Part shown: positions 43,965 to 51,714 of the stretch, one piece after another | Layout of the letters: each line of letters opens with the position of its first letter | Numbering within the stretch: the first letter of the stretch is position 1 | NCBI GenBank assembly: GCA_964533965.1 | Contig: CAZHNN010000001.1 | Span: forward strand, 62,001-126,000 | Direction of reading: 5' to 3' | Origin: RGIG3178 sp964533965 | Lineage (GTDB): Bacteria; Bacillota; Clostridia; Christensenellales; QAND01 | Length of the DNA stretch: 64,000 bases | The notes under the pieces: model-generated | Told to the model about the DNA's origin: nothing | Databases searched by the model: none | The model's input: only the letters and a program-made list of their open reading frames with translations | Made by a program: the position numbers and the translations under genes

Positions 43965-44330
43965 ATGCCTAAAAGCAAACTGACACCATTGGGCAAAGAG
44001 CTGCGCAAAGTACGCGTAGATTATGAAGAGTCTGTTGCCGACATGGCCAAAAGGCTCGACATTTCCCCGTGCTATCTGAGCGTGATCGCCAACGGCGGAC
44101 GGCATGCGCCGACGGGCTTGGTTGATAAGGTCATCATGCAGTACAATCTGGATGAAACCCGGGCGGAGAAGCTCCGGGACGCTGAGCTGCAAACGATAAA
44201 AGAGTATAAGGTAAACCTGGAGGGGATGGGTGAGAAGCAACGCAGGCTGATCATGCTGTTAGCTGGCAGCCGAAGACTGAGTGATGCGCAGATCGACAGG
44301 ATATTTGAAATCACGGCGGCGAATCAATAA
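43965..44330 (+). CDS. XRE-family helix-turn-helix regulator
   Basis: The 121-residue protein has an N-terminal helix-turn-helix of the XRE/cro type (LGKELRKVRVDYEESVADMA, then MAKRLDISPCYLSVIANGGR with the recognition helix) and a C-terminal helical region (AEKLRDAELQTIKEYKVNL, RRLIMLLAGSRRLSDAQI) that could dimerise. It probably represses its own or nearby genes. ATG follows AGAGGAG. It is flanked by A+T-rich DNA, and I see no phage genes around it, so it is not obviously a prophage repressor. Confidence 0.85.
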   Translation: MPKSKLTPLGKELRKVRVDYEESVADMAKRLDISPCYLSVIANGGRHAPTGLVDKVIMQYNLDETRAEKLRDAELQTIKEYKVNLEGMGEKQRRLIMLLAGSRRLSDAQIDRIFEITAANQ

Positions 44331-44473
44331 GCCGCTTTTTAAATTCAAGAACAGATGGATGTAATGCGGCAAGTACGTGTACGCAGAGGAAAGTATTTCT
44401 GCTCGGATTGCTTAGGCACGGTACAGATAGAGATGCCATTAGAAAGGCATATGGTCGATATGCAGTAATTCTG

Positions 44474-44496
44474 AAAACGCCCTCAAAAGGCGTTTT
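44474..44496 (+). terminator. Probable terminator of the XRE gene
   Basis: AAAACGCC (44474-44481) pairs with GGCGTTTT (44489-44496). Confidence 0.65.
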
Positions 44497-44503
44497 ACAC
44501 ATA

Positions 44504-44533
44504 TTGTGCCGGATCGGTGATCTGTTGTACAAT
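44504..44533 (+). promoter_or_regulatory. Promoter of the CDP-alcohol phosphatidyltransferase gene
   Basis: TTGTGC (44504-44509), 18 bases, TACAAT (44528-44533), 47 bases before ATG. Confidence 0.6.
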
Positions 44534-44580
44534 AAAGCGCCAAATCACAGACATTTTGGTTAGGCAGATGAAGGTGTACA

Positions 44581-45111
44581 ATGAAATGGATTCCGAACAT
44601 CTTAACAGTCTCAAGAATCCTGTTTGCGCTGTTTTTGGCATTGTTAAAACCATTGAGCATTGCATTTTATACTATTTATCTCTTTTGCGGTATAAGCGAT
44701 ATGCTTGACGGGTACATCGCAAGAAAAACCCATTCAGAAAGCAAGCTTGGCGCGAAGCTTGATTCCGCTGCGGATATGATTCTGTCTGCGGTACTATTGA
44801 TGGTGCTTTTGCCTATTTTACACCTTGATAAGCCGCTGTTTATTTACATTGGTGCCGTTGTATTGATACGGCTGACATCCATTTTCCTGGCATATCTGAG
44901 ATATAAGACATTTGCGGTACTGCATACGTACGGCAATAAATTGACCGGGTTTTTGCTGTTTGTATCCCCGCTTCTTCTCGCGTTTGTCCTGCCAAAAGTA
45001 GTGGCTTACCTTTTATGTACGATCGCATTCATTTCGGCTGCGGAGGAAATGATTATACACATCACATCCAACGAGTTGGATGCAAATCGGAAAAGTCTGT
45101 TTTTCAAATAA
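44581..45111 (+). CDS. CDP-alcohol phosphatidyltransferase
   Basis: The 176-residue membrane protein has the family motif DG(x2)AR(x8)G(x3)D(x3)D, here DMLDGYIARKTHSESKLGAK followed by LDSAAD, plus about five hydrophobic helices. It transfers a phosphatidyl group from CDP-diacylglycerol to an alcohol such as glycerol phosphate (PgsA-like) in the inner leaflet of the membrane. The exact alcohol cannot be read; with 176 residues it is in the PgsA range. Its start MKWIPNILTVSRI is typical of that group. ATG follows AAGGTGTAC. Confidence 0.85.
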   Translation: MKWIPNILTVSRILFALFLALLKPLSIAFYTIYLFCGISDMLDGYIARKTHSESKLGAKLDSAADMILSAVLLMVLLPILHLDKPLFIYIGAVVLIRLTSIFLAYLRYKTFAVLHTYGNKLTGFLLFVSPLLLAFVLPKVVAYLLCTIAFISAAEEMIIHITSNELDANRKSLFFK

Positions 45112-45220
45112 ACGGATTCAAAGAGAGAGACGCTTCGGGCTATATTGATTTGCTTATACATTTACTGTAAAAACATCTGTGCATATTCTCATAAAATGCC
45201 GTGTAGCAGCATTTTAAAAC

Positions 45221-45237
45221 TCTTTTGCTTCTTTTCT
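45221..45237. repeat. Dispersed 17-base motif
   Basis: TCTTTTGCTTCTTTTCT is the exact reverse complement of 12803-12819, inside the rplI-dnaB hairpin array. Here it precedes purL in a gap (45112-45349) without genes. Confidence 0.6.
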
Positions 45238-45349
45238 TTTAGAGAAGAGTGTGATCGAGAGGGCAGAATCATCATATATTATCGCTTTATCAAACGCCTG
45301 AATTTATGGTACACTGTACTATCAAGATTTAGCTTGGGAGGCGCTTGCC

Positions 45350-48300
45350 ATGGGCTACATTCGCCGCATCTATGTTGAGAAACGGCCGGATTTCGACAGG
45401 GAAGCAAAGAGGCTATGCTCTGATCTTCGCACTCATTTGAATATCCAATCGCTGTTGGATGTTCGCGTGTTGAACCGCTACGATGTACAGGGGATGCACG
45501 ATGCGTCGTTTGAGCGCGCTTGCGCTACCATTTTCGCCGAACCGAACGCCGATACGATCTATCACGATACATTCCCGATGGACAAGGGTTGGACGGCGTT
45601 TGCCGTTGAATATCTTCCGGGGCAGTATGACATGCGTGCGGACAGCGCCGTGCAGTGCGCGCAGATGCTGGGCGATACGCCGTTAATACGAACCGCCCGC
45701 ATATTGGTGTTGCGCGGTGATTTAAGCGATACACAACTATCGGCTATCAAGAAATACTGCATCAACCCGGTGGAATCGCGCGAGGCTTCGATGGAGATGC
45801 CAAAGACATTGACCCTCGACGGGCCGCAACCGGGCGACATCCGGAGGATCAACGGCTTTACGGGCATGGACGAAGGGCAGATCAAGGCGCTGCACAAAGA
45901 GATGGGCCTTGCGATGTCGGTCGAAGACCTCGCGTTTACGCAGAAGTATTTCAGGGACGAGGAAAAGCGAAATCCGAGCGAGACGGAAATACGGGTTCTA
46001 GACACCTATTGGTCGGACCATTGCAGGCATACCACCTTTTCGACCATATTGACCGAAATAGGACTTCCGAAGGGAAAATACGGACAAGCCTTTGAAAAGG
46101 CGATGGAGAACTATCAGAACGCCCGTGCATTGGCAAACCGATCGGAACGTCCTATGACGCTGATGGATCTTGGCACCGTGGGCGCAAAAGCCCTGCGCTC
46201 ACAGGGGCTGCTGACAAGGCTGGACGATTCTGAGGAGGTCAACGCCTGCAGTGTGAGTATCCCCGTCACGGTGGACGGGAAAGAGGAAACGTACCTGTTG
46301 CAGTTCAAGAATGAAACGCACAACCACCCCACGGAAATCGAGCCGTTCGGCGGCGCTGCAACCTGCCTTGGCGGTGCGATACGCGACATACTGGCGGGCA
46401 GAGGATACGCGCACCAGGCGATGCGCGTTTCCGGATGTGCCGACCCACATACCCCGTTTGAGCGGACAGTGCCCGGAAGGCTGCCGCAAATGCAGATTAC
46501 AACCGGCGCAGCCGCAGGCTTCTCCTCGTACGGCAACCAGATCGGTCTTGCCACAGGGCAGGTGTTCGAGGTGTACGATCCCGGCTATGTCGCCAAGCGC
46601 ATGGAAGTAGGCGCTGTGATAGGTGCCGTGCGGCAGAGCGATGTAGTGAGGTTGAGCCCCGAAAACGGCGATGTTGTGATATTGCTGGGCGGACGCACGG
46701 GCAGGGACGGAATCGGCGGAGCTGTGGGCAGCAGCGTCAGCCATACCGAGCAGAGCCTTTCCGAATGCGGCTCGCAAGTACAAAAGGGCAACGCGCCTAC
46801 GGAACGCAAGATCCAAAGGCTCATTAAGAACCGCGACGCCATCAAGCTCATCAAGCGCTGCAATGACTTCGGCGCGGGCGGTGTCTGCGTCGCAATCGGC
46901 GAGCTCGCAGACGGGCTTGACATCAACCTCGACGCGGTGCCAAAGAAGTATGAAGGCCTAAACGGAACCGAGCTTGCGATCAGCGAAAGCCAGGAACGCA
47001 TGGCAATGGTGGTGGCAAAGGAAGACGTCGAAGCGTTCATGCGTTACGCATACGAGGAAAACCTTGAAGCGACCGTGGTAGCGAGTGTAACGGATACCAA
47101 CCGGCTCGTGATGCACTGGCGTGGCGATACGATCGTTACTATCAACAGAGAATTTTTGAATACCAACGGCGTGACGCAAAAGGCAAAGGCGAACATTGCA
47201 CCGCCCGAAGAACGCGACATACGCAACGAAATTCCGCAGGAACTTTCCGACCTGACGTCAAAAGAGGCGTTGGCACGCAACATGGCAACTCTTGGCACCG
47301 CTTCTCAAAAGGGCCTGGTGGAGCGGTTTGACAGTACCATAGGCGCGCGGACGGTGTTGATGCCCTTCGGCGGGAAAACGCAGATGACCCCGGAGGAGGC
47401 GATGGTTGCCAAACTTCCGGTGGACGGCGAAACGGACGATGCCACTGCGATGGCGTTTGGCTATTGTCCGCAGCTGGCGAACTGGAGCCCGCTGCATGCC
47501 GGCGCGTTTGCCGTCATACAGTCGCTGATGAAGCTATGCGCGGTGGGAGCGGACCTTGAGAACGTGTATCTTAGCTTTCAGGAATATTTTGAAAACCTGA
47601 AGGATAATCCCCAAAGCTGGGGCAAGCCTGTATCGGCGCTGCTGGGCGCACTGTGCGCGCAGATGGGTTTAAAGGTGGCTGCCATCGGCGGCAAGGACAG
47701 CATGAGTGGATCGTTTTTGCAGTATACGGTACCGCCCACGCTGATCAGCTTCGCGATCGCACCCATCAAGGCTTCCCGGGCCGTGTCGGCTGCGCTGGAC
47801 GTGGGGCAAAAGCTTTACCGGATACCGCTTCCAACAGACAATGTGGGTATGCCCGAATTCGAAAAGGTGCAGGACATTGTTAAGTCAATGGCAAGGCTGC
47901 ATGAGACCGGGCGTATACAAGCCGCTTCTGTGGTACGAGAGGGCGGTATGGCTGCGGCGCTGGTTCATATGTGCCTTGGCAATAGCTTAGACTTTGCATT
48001 TGCGATGGAACAGTCAAAGGAGTCGTTGTTCGCGACACGCGTTGGCGACCTGCTGGTAAGCGTGCCGGAGGCAGCCGATCTTTTGGGGCTTGACGCGGAG
48101 TATTTGGGTGAGACGAACAACACCGGTGTCTTTATGCTCAATGGCAGTGCCGTCGCTTTAAAAGAGATTCAAAAAGCCAACACCGGAATGCTAGAAGACG
48201 TGTTCCGTACGAGTGTCGACTATACGCCGTCGATGACGGATCTTCAGCCGTATGCAAAACGGGCGGCAGTATATACAAACAGCAAGATCGCGAAGCCGCG

Positions 48301-49090
48301 CGTCGTGATCCCGGTCTTCCCGGGCACAAACTGCGAGATGGACAGCGAAAGGGCGTTTGTCAGGGCTGGGGCGATCTGCAACACCGTTGTTATCAACAAT
48401 CTCAACGAAGCCGCCATTGCAGATACCATTGAGCGGCTCGCAAAAGCCATCGACAACGCACAGATACTGATGCTCCCTGGCGGATTCTCCGCGGGCGATG
48501 AGCCGGACGGTTCCGGCAAGTTCATCGCCGTGACGCTTCGGAACGCGCGTATCGCCGCTGCGATTCAGAGGCTTCTCGAAGAGCGGGATGGGCTGGCGCT
48601 TGGCATCTGCAACGGCTTCCAAGCGCTGATCAAGCTTGGCCTTCTGCCCAACGGTCGTATCGAGACCATCGCGGAAGATGCGCCGACGCTGACGTTCAAC
48701 ACGATCGGACGGCATATCTCCACGATGACATATACGAAAGTCATCAGCGTCAAAACGCCCTGGCTGGCAAAGTGCGAGCCGGGCGATGTCCACGCAATAC
48801 CGATCTCCCACGGCGAAGGACGTTTCGTGTGCAACGAAGCTTGGCTGCAAAAGCTGGCGCAAAACGGCCAGATCGTTACACAGTATGTCGATCAGGCGGG
48901 CAAAGCATACGCGGGCATCCCCTATAATCCAAACGGCAGCACGGCTGCGATCGAGGGCATCTGCAGTCCGGACGGCAGGGTCTATGGCAAGATGGCGCAC
49001 AGCGAGCGCAGGGGACTGAATATTTCGAAAAACGTGCCGGGCAACAAGGACCAGAGGCTGTTCGAGTCGGGCGTGCTGTACTTCTCCTGA
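45350..49090 (+). CDS. purL: Phosphoribosylformylglycinamidine synthase, single-chain
   Basis: The 1246-residue enzyme fuses the synthase (PurL) and glutaminase (PurQ) activities and converts FGAR, ATP and glutamine to FGAM in purine synthesis. It has an N-terminal PurS-like domain, KETHNHPTEIEPFGGAATC-type substrate loop (here NETHNHPTEIEPFGG), SGCADP, HCRHTTF, KGGKDSMSGSF-like IGGKDSMSG, and a class I glutaminase at the C-terminus (FPGTNCEMD, LPGGFSAGDEPDG, nucleophile in ALGICNGFQ, His/Glu in SHGEGRF). ATG follows GGGAGG. No other pur gene is adjacent, so it is a stand-alone unit. Confidence 0.95.
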   Translation: MGYIRRIYVEKRPDFDREAKRLCSDLRTHLNIQSLLDVRVLNRYDVQGMHDASFERACATIFAEPNADTIYHDTFPMDKGWTAFAVEYLPGQYDMRADSAVQCAQMLGDTPLIRTARILVLRGDLSDTQLSAIKKYCINPVESREASMEMPKTLTLDGPQPGDIRRINGFTGMDEGQIKALHKEMGLAMSVEDLAFTQKYFRDEEKRNPSETEIRVLDTYWSDHCRHTTFSTILTEIGLPKGKYGQAFEKAMENYQNARALANRSERPMTLMDLGTVGAKALRSQGLLTRLDDSEEVNACSVSIPVTVDGKEETYLLQFKNETHNHPTEIEPFGGAATCLGGAIRDILAGRGYAHQAMRVSGCADPHTPFERTVPGRLPQMQITTGAAAGFSSYGNQIGLATGQVFEVYDPGYVAKRMEVGAVIGAVRQSDVVRLSPENGDVVILLGGRTGRDGIGGAVGSSVSHTEQSLSECGSQVQKGNAPTERKIQRLIKNRDAIKLIKRCNDFGAGGVCVAIGELADGLDINLDAVPKKYEGLNGTELAISESQERMAMVVAKEDVEAFMRYAYEENLEATVVASVTDTNRLVMHWRGDTIVTINREFLNTNGVTQKAKANIAPPEERDIRNEIPQELSDLTSKEALARNMATLGTASQKGLVERFDSTIGARTVLMPFGGKTQMTPEEAMVAKLPVDGETDDATAMAFGYCPQLANWSPLHAGAFAVIQSLMKLCAVGADLENVYLSFQEYFENLKDNPQSWGKPVSALLGALCAQMGLKVAAIGGKDSMSGSFLQYTVPPTLISFAIAPIKASRAVSAALDVGQKLYRIPLPTDNVGMPEFEKVQDIVKSMARLHETGRIQAASVVREGGMAAALVHMCLGNSLDFAFAMEQSKESLFATRVGDLLVSVPEAADLLGLDAEYLGETNNTGVFMLNGSAVALKEIQKANTGMLEDVFRTSVDYTPSMTDLQPYAKRAAVYTNSKIAKPRVVIPVFPGTNCEMDSERAFVRAGAICNTVVINNLNEAAIADTIERLAKAIDNAQILMLPGGFSAGDEPDGSGKFIAVTLRNARIAAAIQRLLEERDGLALGICNGFQALIKLGLLPNGRIETIAEDAPTLTFNTIGRHISTMTYTKVISVKTPWLAKCEPGDVHAIPISHGEGRFVCNEAWLQKLAQNGQIVTQYVDQAGKAYAGIPYNPNGSTAAIEGICSPDGRVYGKMAHSERRGLNISKNVPGNKDQRLFESGVLYFS

Positions 49091-49136
49091 AAAAGACCTA
49101 TTTTGGAGGATGCTTTACAAAACGATAATACAATTT

Positions 49137-49162
49137 GAGCCGCATCCCAATGCGGCTCTTTG
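49137..49162 (+). terminator. Terminator of purL
   Basis: GAGCCGCAT (49137-49145) pairs with ATGCGGCTC (49150-49158), then TTTG. Confidence 0.85.
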
Positions 49163-49270
49163 TTTGCATTTGTGCTATCTCTTGGAATCCAATCCGCTCA
49201 GGCTATTGCCATTGAATATGGAAAATAAATCACAAATGTATTGATATAGGCATTTTGCAAACGCACACTG

Positions 49271-49298
49271 TTGCAGTATGGAATGAAAATGGTATAAT
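49271..49298 (+). promoter_or_regulatory. Promoter of the first PTS IIC-IID gene
   Basis: TTGCAG (49271-49276), 16 bases, TATAAT (49293-49298). The stretch GAATGAAAATG just before the -10 is shared with the second copy's promoter. It implies a leader of about 270 nt. Confidence 0.75.
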
Positions 49299-49450
49299 CA
49301 ATTTGGGGCATTAGTAAATTAAATCGGGTATATTTGTTGTTTTTTGCCGTTTCCGGCTTTTTTAGCCGTTCGTAAGCTGATTTTTCCTGTGTAATTAAAA
49401 TAACAAAACGAAGGTTACCTAAACAGAACAAACAAGTTCAAATAATATCA

Positions 49451-49540
49451 ATATCGTTGGCAGTTTGAAATATCCAAGTGTTGCCGCTGGGAAGGAGGGC
49501 AGATGGTACGGACAACATGGACGCACACGACCGACCTTTA
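49451..49540 (+). promoter_or_regulatory. Conserved 90-nt leader element, copy 1
   Basis: This block aligns without gaps to 51583-51672, with about 79 of 90 bases identical by my count, whereas DNA on both sides of it is much less alike. It contains a possible TTGG/CCAA hairpin (49457-49460 with 49474-49477), an exactly conserved 28-base core from 49470 to 49499, GTTG/CAAC arms around GGGAAGGAGGG, and conserved GACCGACCTTTA at the end. It sits 33 bases before the start codon. It matches no riboswitch I can name. A conserved leader peptide is the alternative. Confidence 0.6.
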
Positions 49541-49573
49541 TTTATAGACCTATTCTTTATGGGGGGAAGTAGT

Positions 49574-51229
49574 ATGCAGCATATTTCAGTTGTGCAGGCG
49601 ATTCTGCTAGGCCTTTATTATTGGATAGCCGTGAGTTCCATTGGCTATGGCGTACGCTATGGAATACCGCTGGTTGCCGGTGCCGTATCCGGCTTGATAC
49701 TTGGGGACATGGCAACCGGCTGTAAAATCGGCGCAGTCATCCAGCCGATGTTTCTGGCGTTCACGGGTGGCGGCGGCACCGTGGTTTGGGATCAGACGGC
49801 CGGCACCATTATGGGCACCGTGATCACGATGTTGGGTGGATTGCCCCTGACGCAGGCGTTGACCGTGGCGGTCCCGATCTCTCTGCTATTCGCACAAGTG
49901 CACACCGTTCGCCGCATCTGGTTCGCCGTTCCGGCAGGCTTGGCCGACAAGGCTGCGGCAAAGGGCGAAGACCGAAAGATCATCTTCTACGGCTCCTGGT
50001 TCTGCTTACTATCCAAGGGCGTCATCTATTTCATACCAATGACGATCAGCATCTTGGCTGGTGCGGATGCCATTGCCACGCTGATGAAGAACCTGCCGAC
50101 GTGGCTCACCAATGCGCTCTCTGCCGTAGGCGGTGTATTGCCAGCACTTGGTACCGCGATGACCATTCGCGTCATCGGGCGCAGGCAGTTCTGGCCGTTT
50201 TTCCTTGCGGGGTTCTTCCTCACGCAGTACGTAACGCAGGTCAGCGGCCTGTTCCTTGCGTTTATCGGTATGTTCTTCGCGTTCCTCTATTATCTCATCC
50301 TGGATGCCAGCCGTAAGGATTCCGATTCGGATAAAGCGGCAGACGACGCGGTGCTGGCTTCCGAAGAGGGCAAACCGCATCTCTTGACCGTAGCGGACTC
50401 TCGCCGGTTGTTCATGCGGTGGTGGCTCTTCTGCGAACAGAGCAACAGCTTTGCTCGCCTGCAGTCCATCGCGTTTTGCTGCGCGTTTATCCCGTTCCTC
50501 AAGAAGCTTTACGGCGATAAACCCGAAGAGTATTCCGCAGCGTTGCAGCGCCACCTGATGTTCTTCAACACGCAGGGCATCTGGGGAAGCGTTATCCACG
50601 GTATCGTACTTTCCATGGAAGAACAGCGTGCCATGGGCGCACCAATCGAAGTGGACGCGATCACGGGCATTAAGGCCGGTTTGATGGGACCGTTTGCCGG
50701 CATCGGCGACACCATCGACTGGGCAACGCTCTTCCCACTGCTCGCCATTCTCTTCATGCCGCTCGGCGCCGCAGGCAGCCCGTTCGGCGGAATCCTCACG
50801 GCCCTCACCCTGATGGCCATCACGATAATCGAAGGCAATATCTACTGCTCCACCGGCTATAAGCTCGGTACCCGCGCGGCGCTTACCATGCTGCAGGGCC
50901 ATGCGATCCGCACCTTCATCTCGGTCGCTGGTGTGCTTGGTATGTTTATGCTGGGCGGCTTGGCGACCGGCTTCGTCAAGTGCGTCACCCCGATCTATAT
51001 TCCGACGAGCGGCACTCCGATGATGGTGCAGACAGACATCCTTAACAAGGTTGCCCCGGGCATCTTGCCGCTGGGCGTCATCCTGTTCACTTACTGGTGG
51101 ATCACCCACGGTCACAGCATGTCCAACGCAGCGTTGGTGCTGACCATCGGCGGCCTTGTGCTTGGCGTCATCGGTGTCATCGGCAATGGCGGCCTCATCT
51201 TCAAGACGTATGTGAAGCCTGTGAAGTAA
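49574..51229 (+). CDS. PTS mannose-family IIC-IID fusion protein, copy 1
   Basis: The 551-residue protein joins two membrane subunits of the mannose/fructose/sorbose phosphotransferase family that are normally separate. Residues 1-265 are IIC-like (GLYYWIAVSSIGYGVRYGIP, ILGDMATGCKIGAVIQPMFL, GLPLTQALTVAVPISLLFAQ); 295-551 are IID-like (RWWLFCEQSNSFARLQSIAF, EEYSAALQRHLMFFNTQGIW, GIKAGLMGPFAGIGDTIDW). A charged linker (RKDSDSDKAADDAVLASEE) joins them. IIC and IID form the sugar channel; phosphate transfer needs IIA and IIB, absent here. ATG 49574 follows GGGGGGAAGTAGT. A near-identical gene follows. Confidence 0.9.
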   Translation: MQHISVVQAILLGLYYWIAVSSIGYGVRYGIPLVAGAVSGLILGDMATGCKIGAVIQPMFLAFTGGGGTVVWDQTAGTIMGTVITMLGGLPLTQALTVAVPISLLFAQVHTVRRIWFAVPAGLADKAAAKGEDRKIIFYGSWFCLLSKGVIYFIPMTISILAGADAIATLMKNLPTWLTNALSAVGGVLPALGTAMTIRVIGRRQFWPFFLAGFFLTQYVTQVSGLFLAFIGMFFAFLYYLILDASRKDSDSDKAADDAVLASEEGKPHLLTVADSRRLFMRWWLFCEQSNSFARLQSIAFCCAFIPFLKKLYGDKPEEYSAALQRHLMFFNTQGIWGSVIHGIVLSMEEQRAMGAPIEVDAITGIKAGLMGPFAGIGDTIDWATLFPLLAILFMPLGAAGSPFGGILTALTLMAITIIEGNIYCSTGYKLGTRAALTMLQGHAIRTFISVAGVLGMFMLGGLATGFVKCVTPIYIPTSGTPMMVQTDILNKVAPGILPLGVILFTYWWITHGHSMSNAALVLTIGGLVLGVIGVIGNGGLIFKTYVKPVK

Positions 51230-51238
51230 TCCTTCATG

Positions 51239-51311
51239 AAAGAACCGGTTTAGCCAATTCAAAGAACTGGCTGAGGCGTTTTTAAAGAAACGCCCAGGCC
51301 GGTTCTTTTTT
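51239..51311 (+). terminator. Branched terminator after PTS copy 1
   Basis: Outer arms AAAGAACCGG (51239-51248) and CCGGTTCTTT (51299-51308) enclose two further hairpins, AGCCA/TGGCT and GGCGTTT/AAACGCC, a cloverleaf-like shape ending in a T run. Confidence 0.75.
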
Positions 51312-51412
51312 AATTGCGGCTATACTTTTTTTGTATGCTAAAGAGAGGATACTTGGCATCGTGCAAGCTTTAATGGGCATACCTTACCGATATTGGTGCA
51401 AAATGATCGACA

Positions 51413-51442
51413 TTGACGGAATTTGAATGAAAATGATATAAT
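51413..51442 (+). promoter_or_regulatory. Promoter of the second PTS IIC-IID gene
   Basis: TTGACG (51413-51418), 18 bases, TATAAT (51437-51442), giving a leader of about 265 nt, almost the same as in copy 1. Confidence 0.75.
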
Positions 51443-51582
51443 GAATTTAGGATTCTCTGTAGGACTCATTTGGTGGTTTTTTCCATATCAAGCCTTAACA
51501 AGGCATTTATCTTGCGTGGATTGTAAAAACATAACATAGATATACAAAACAGAATATAGGACGAAAAGCTCCTTTGAAATCG

Positions 51583-51672
51583 ATATCGTTGGAAATTTGA
51601 AATATCCAAGTGTTGCCGCTGGGAAGGAGGGTAGCAGTAACGGGCAACATGGACGCATCTGACCGACCTTTA
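51583..51672 (+). promoter_or_regulatory. Conserved 90-nt leader element, copy 2
   Basis: Ungapped counterpart of 49451-49540. Here the GTTGCC/GGCAAC arms pair perfectly around the GGGAAGGAGGG core. It ends 42 bases before the start codon, and AAAAC/GTTTT arms follow it. Confidence 0.6.
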
Positions 51673-51714
51673 TAAAAACTAGGTTTTATACCGATTTTAA
51701 ATGGGGGAAGTAGT

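Noticed and set aside
43965..44330. XRE regulator as a prophage repressor
   Set aside because: No integrase, structural or lysis genes are nearby.
49478..49573. N-terminal extension of PTS copy 1 starting at GTG 49478
   Set aside because: Copy 2 has an in-frame stop (TAA after DRPL) in the same place and no SD precedes the GTG; both copies share a clear SD and ATG downstream.
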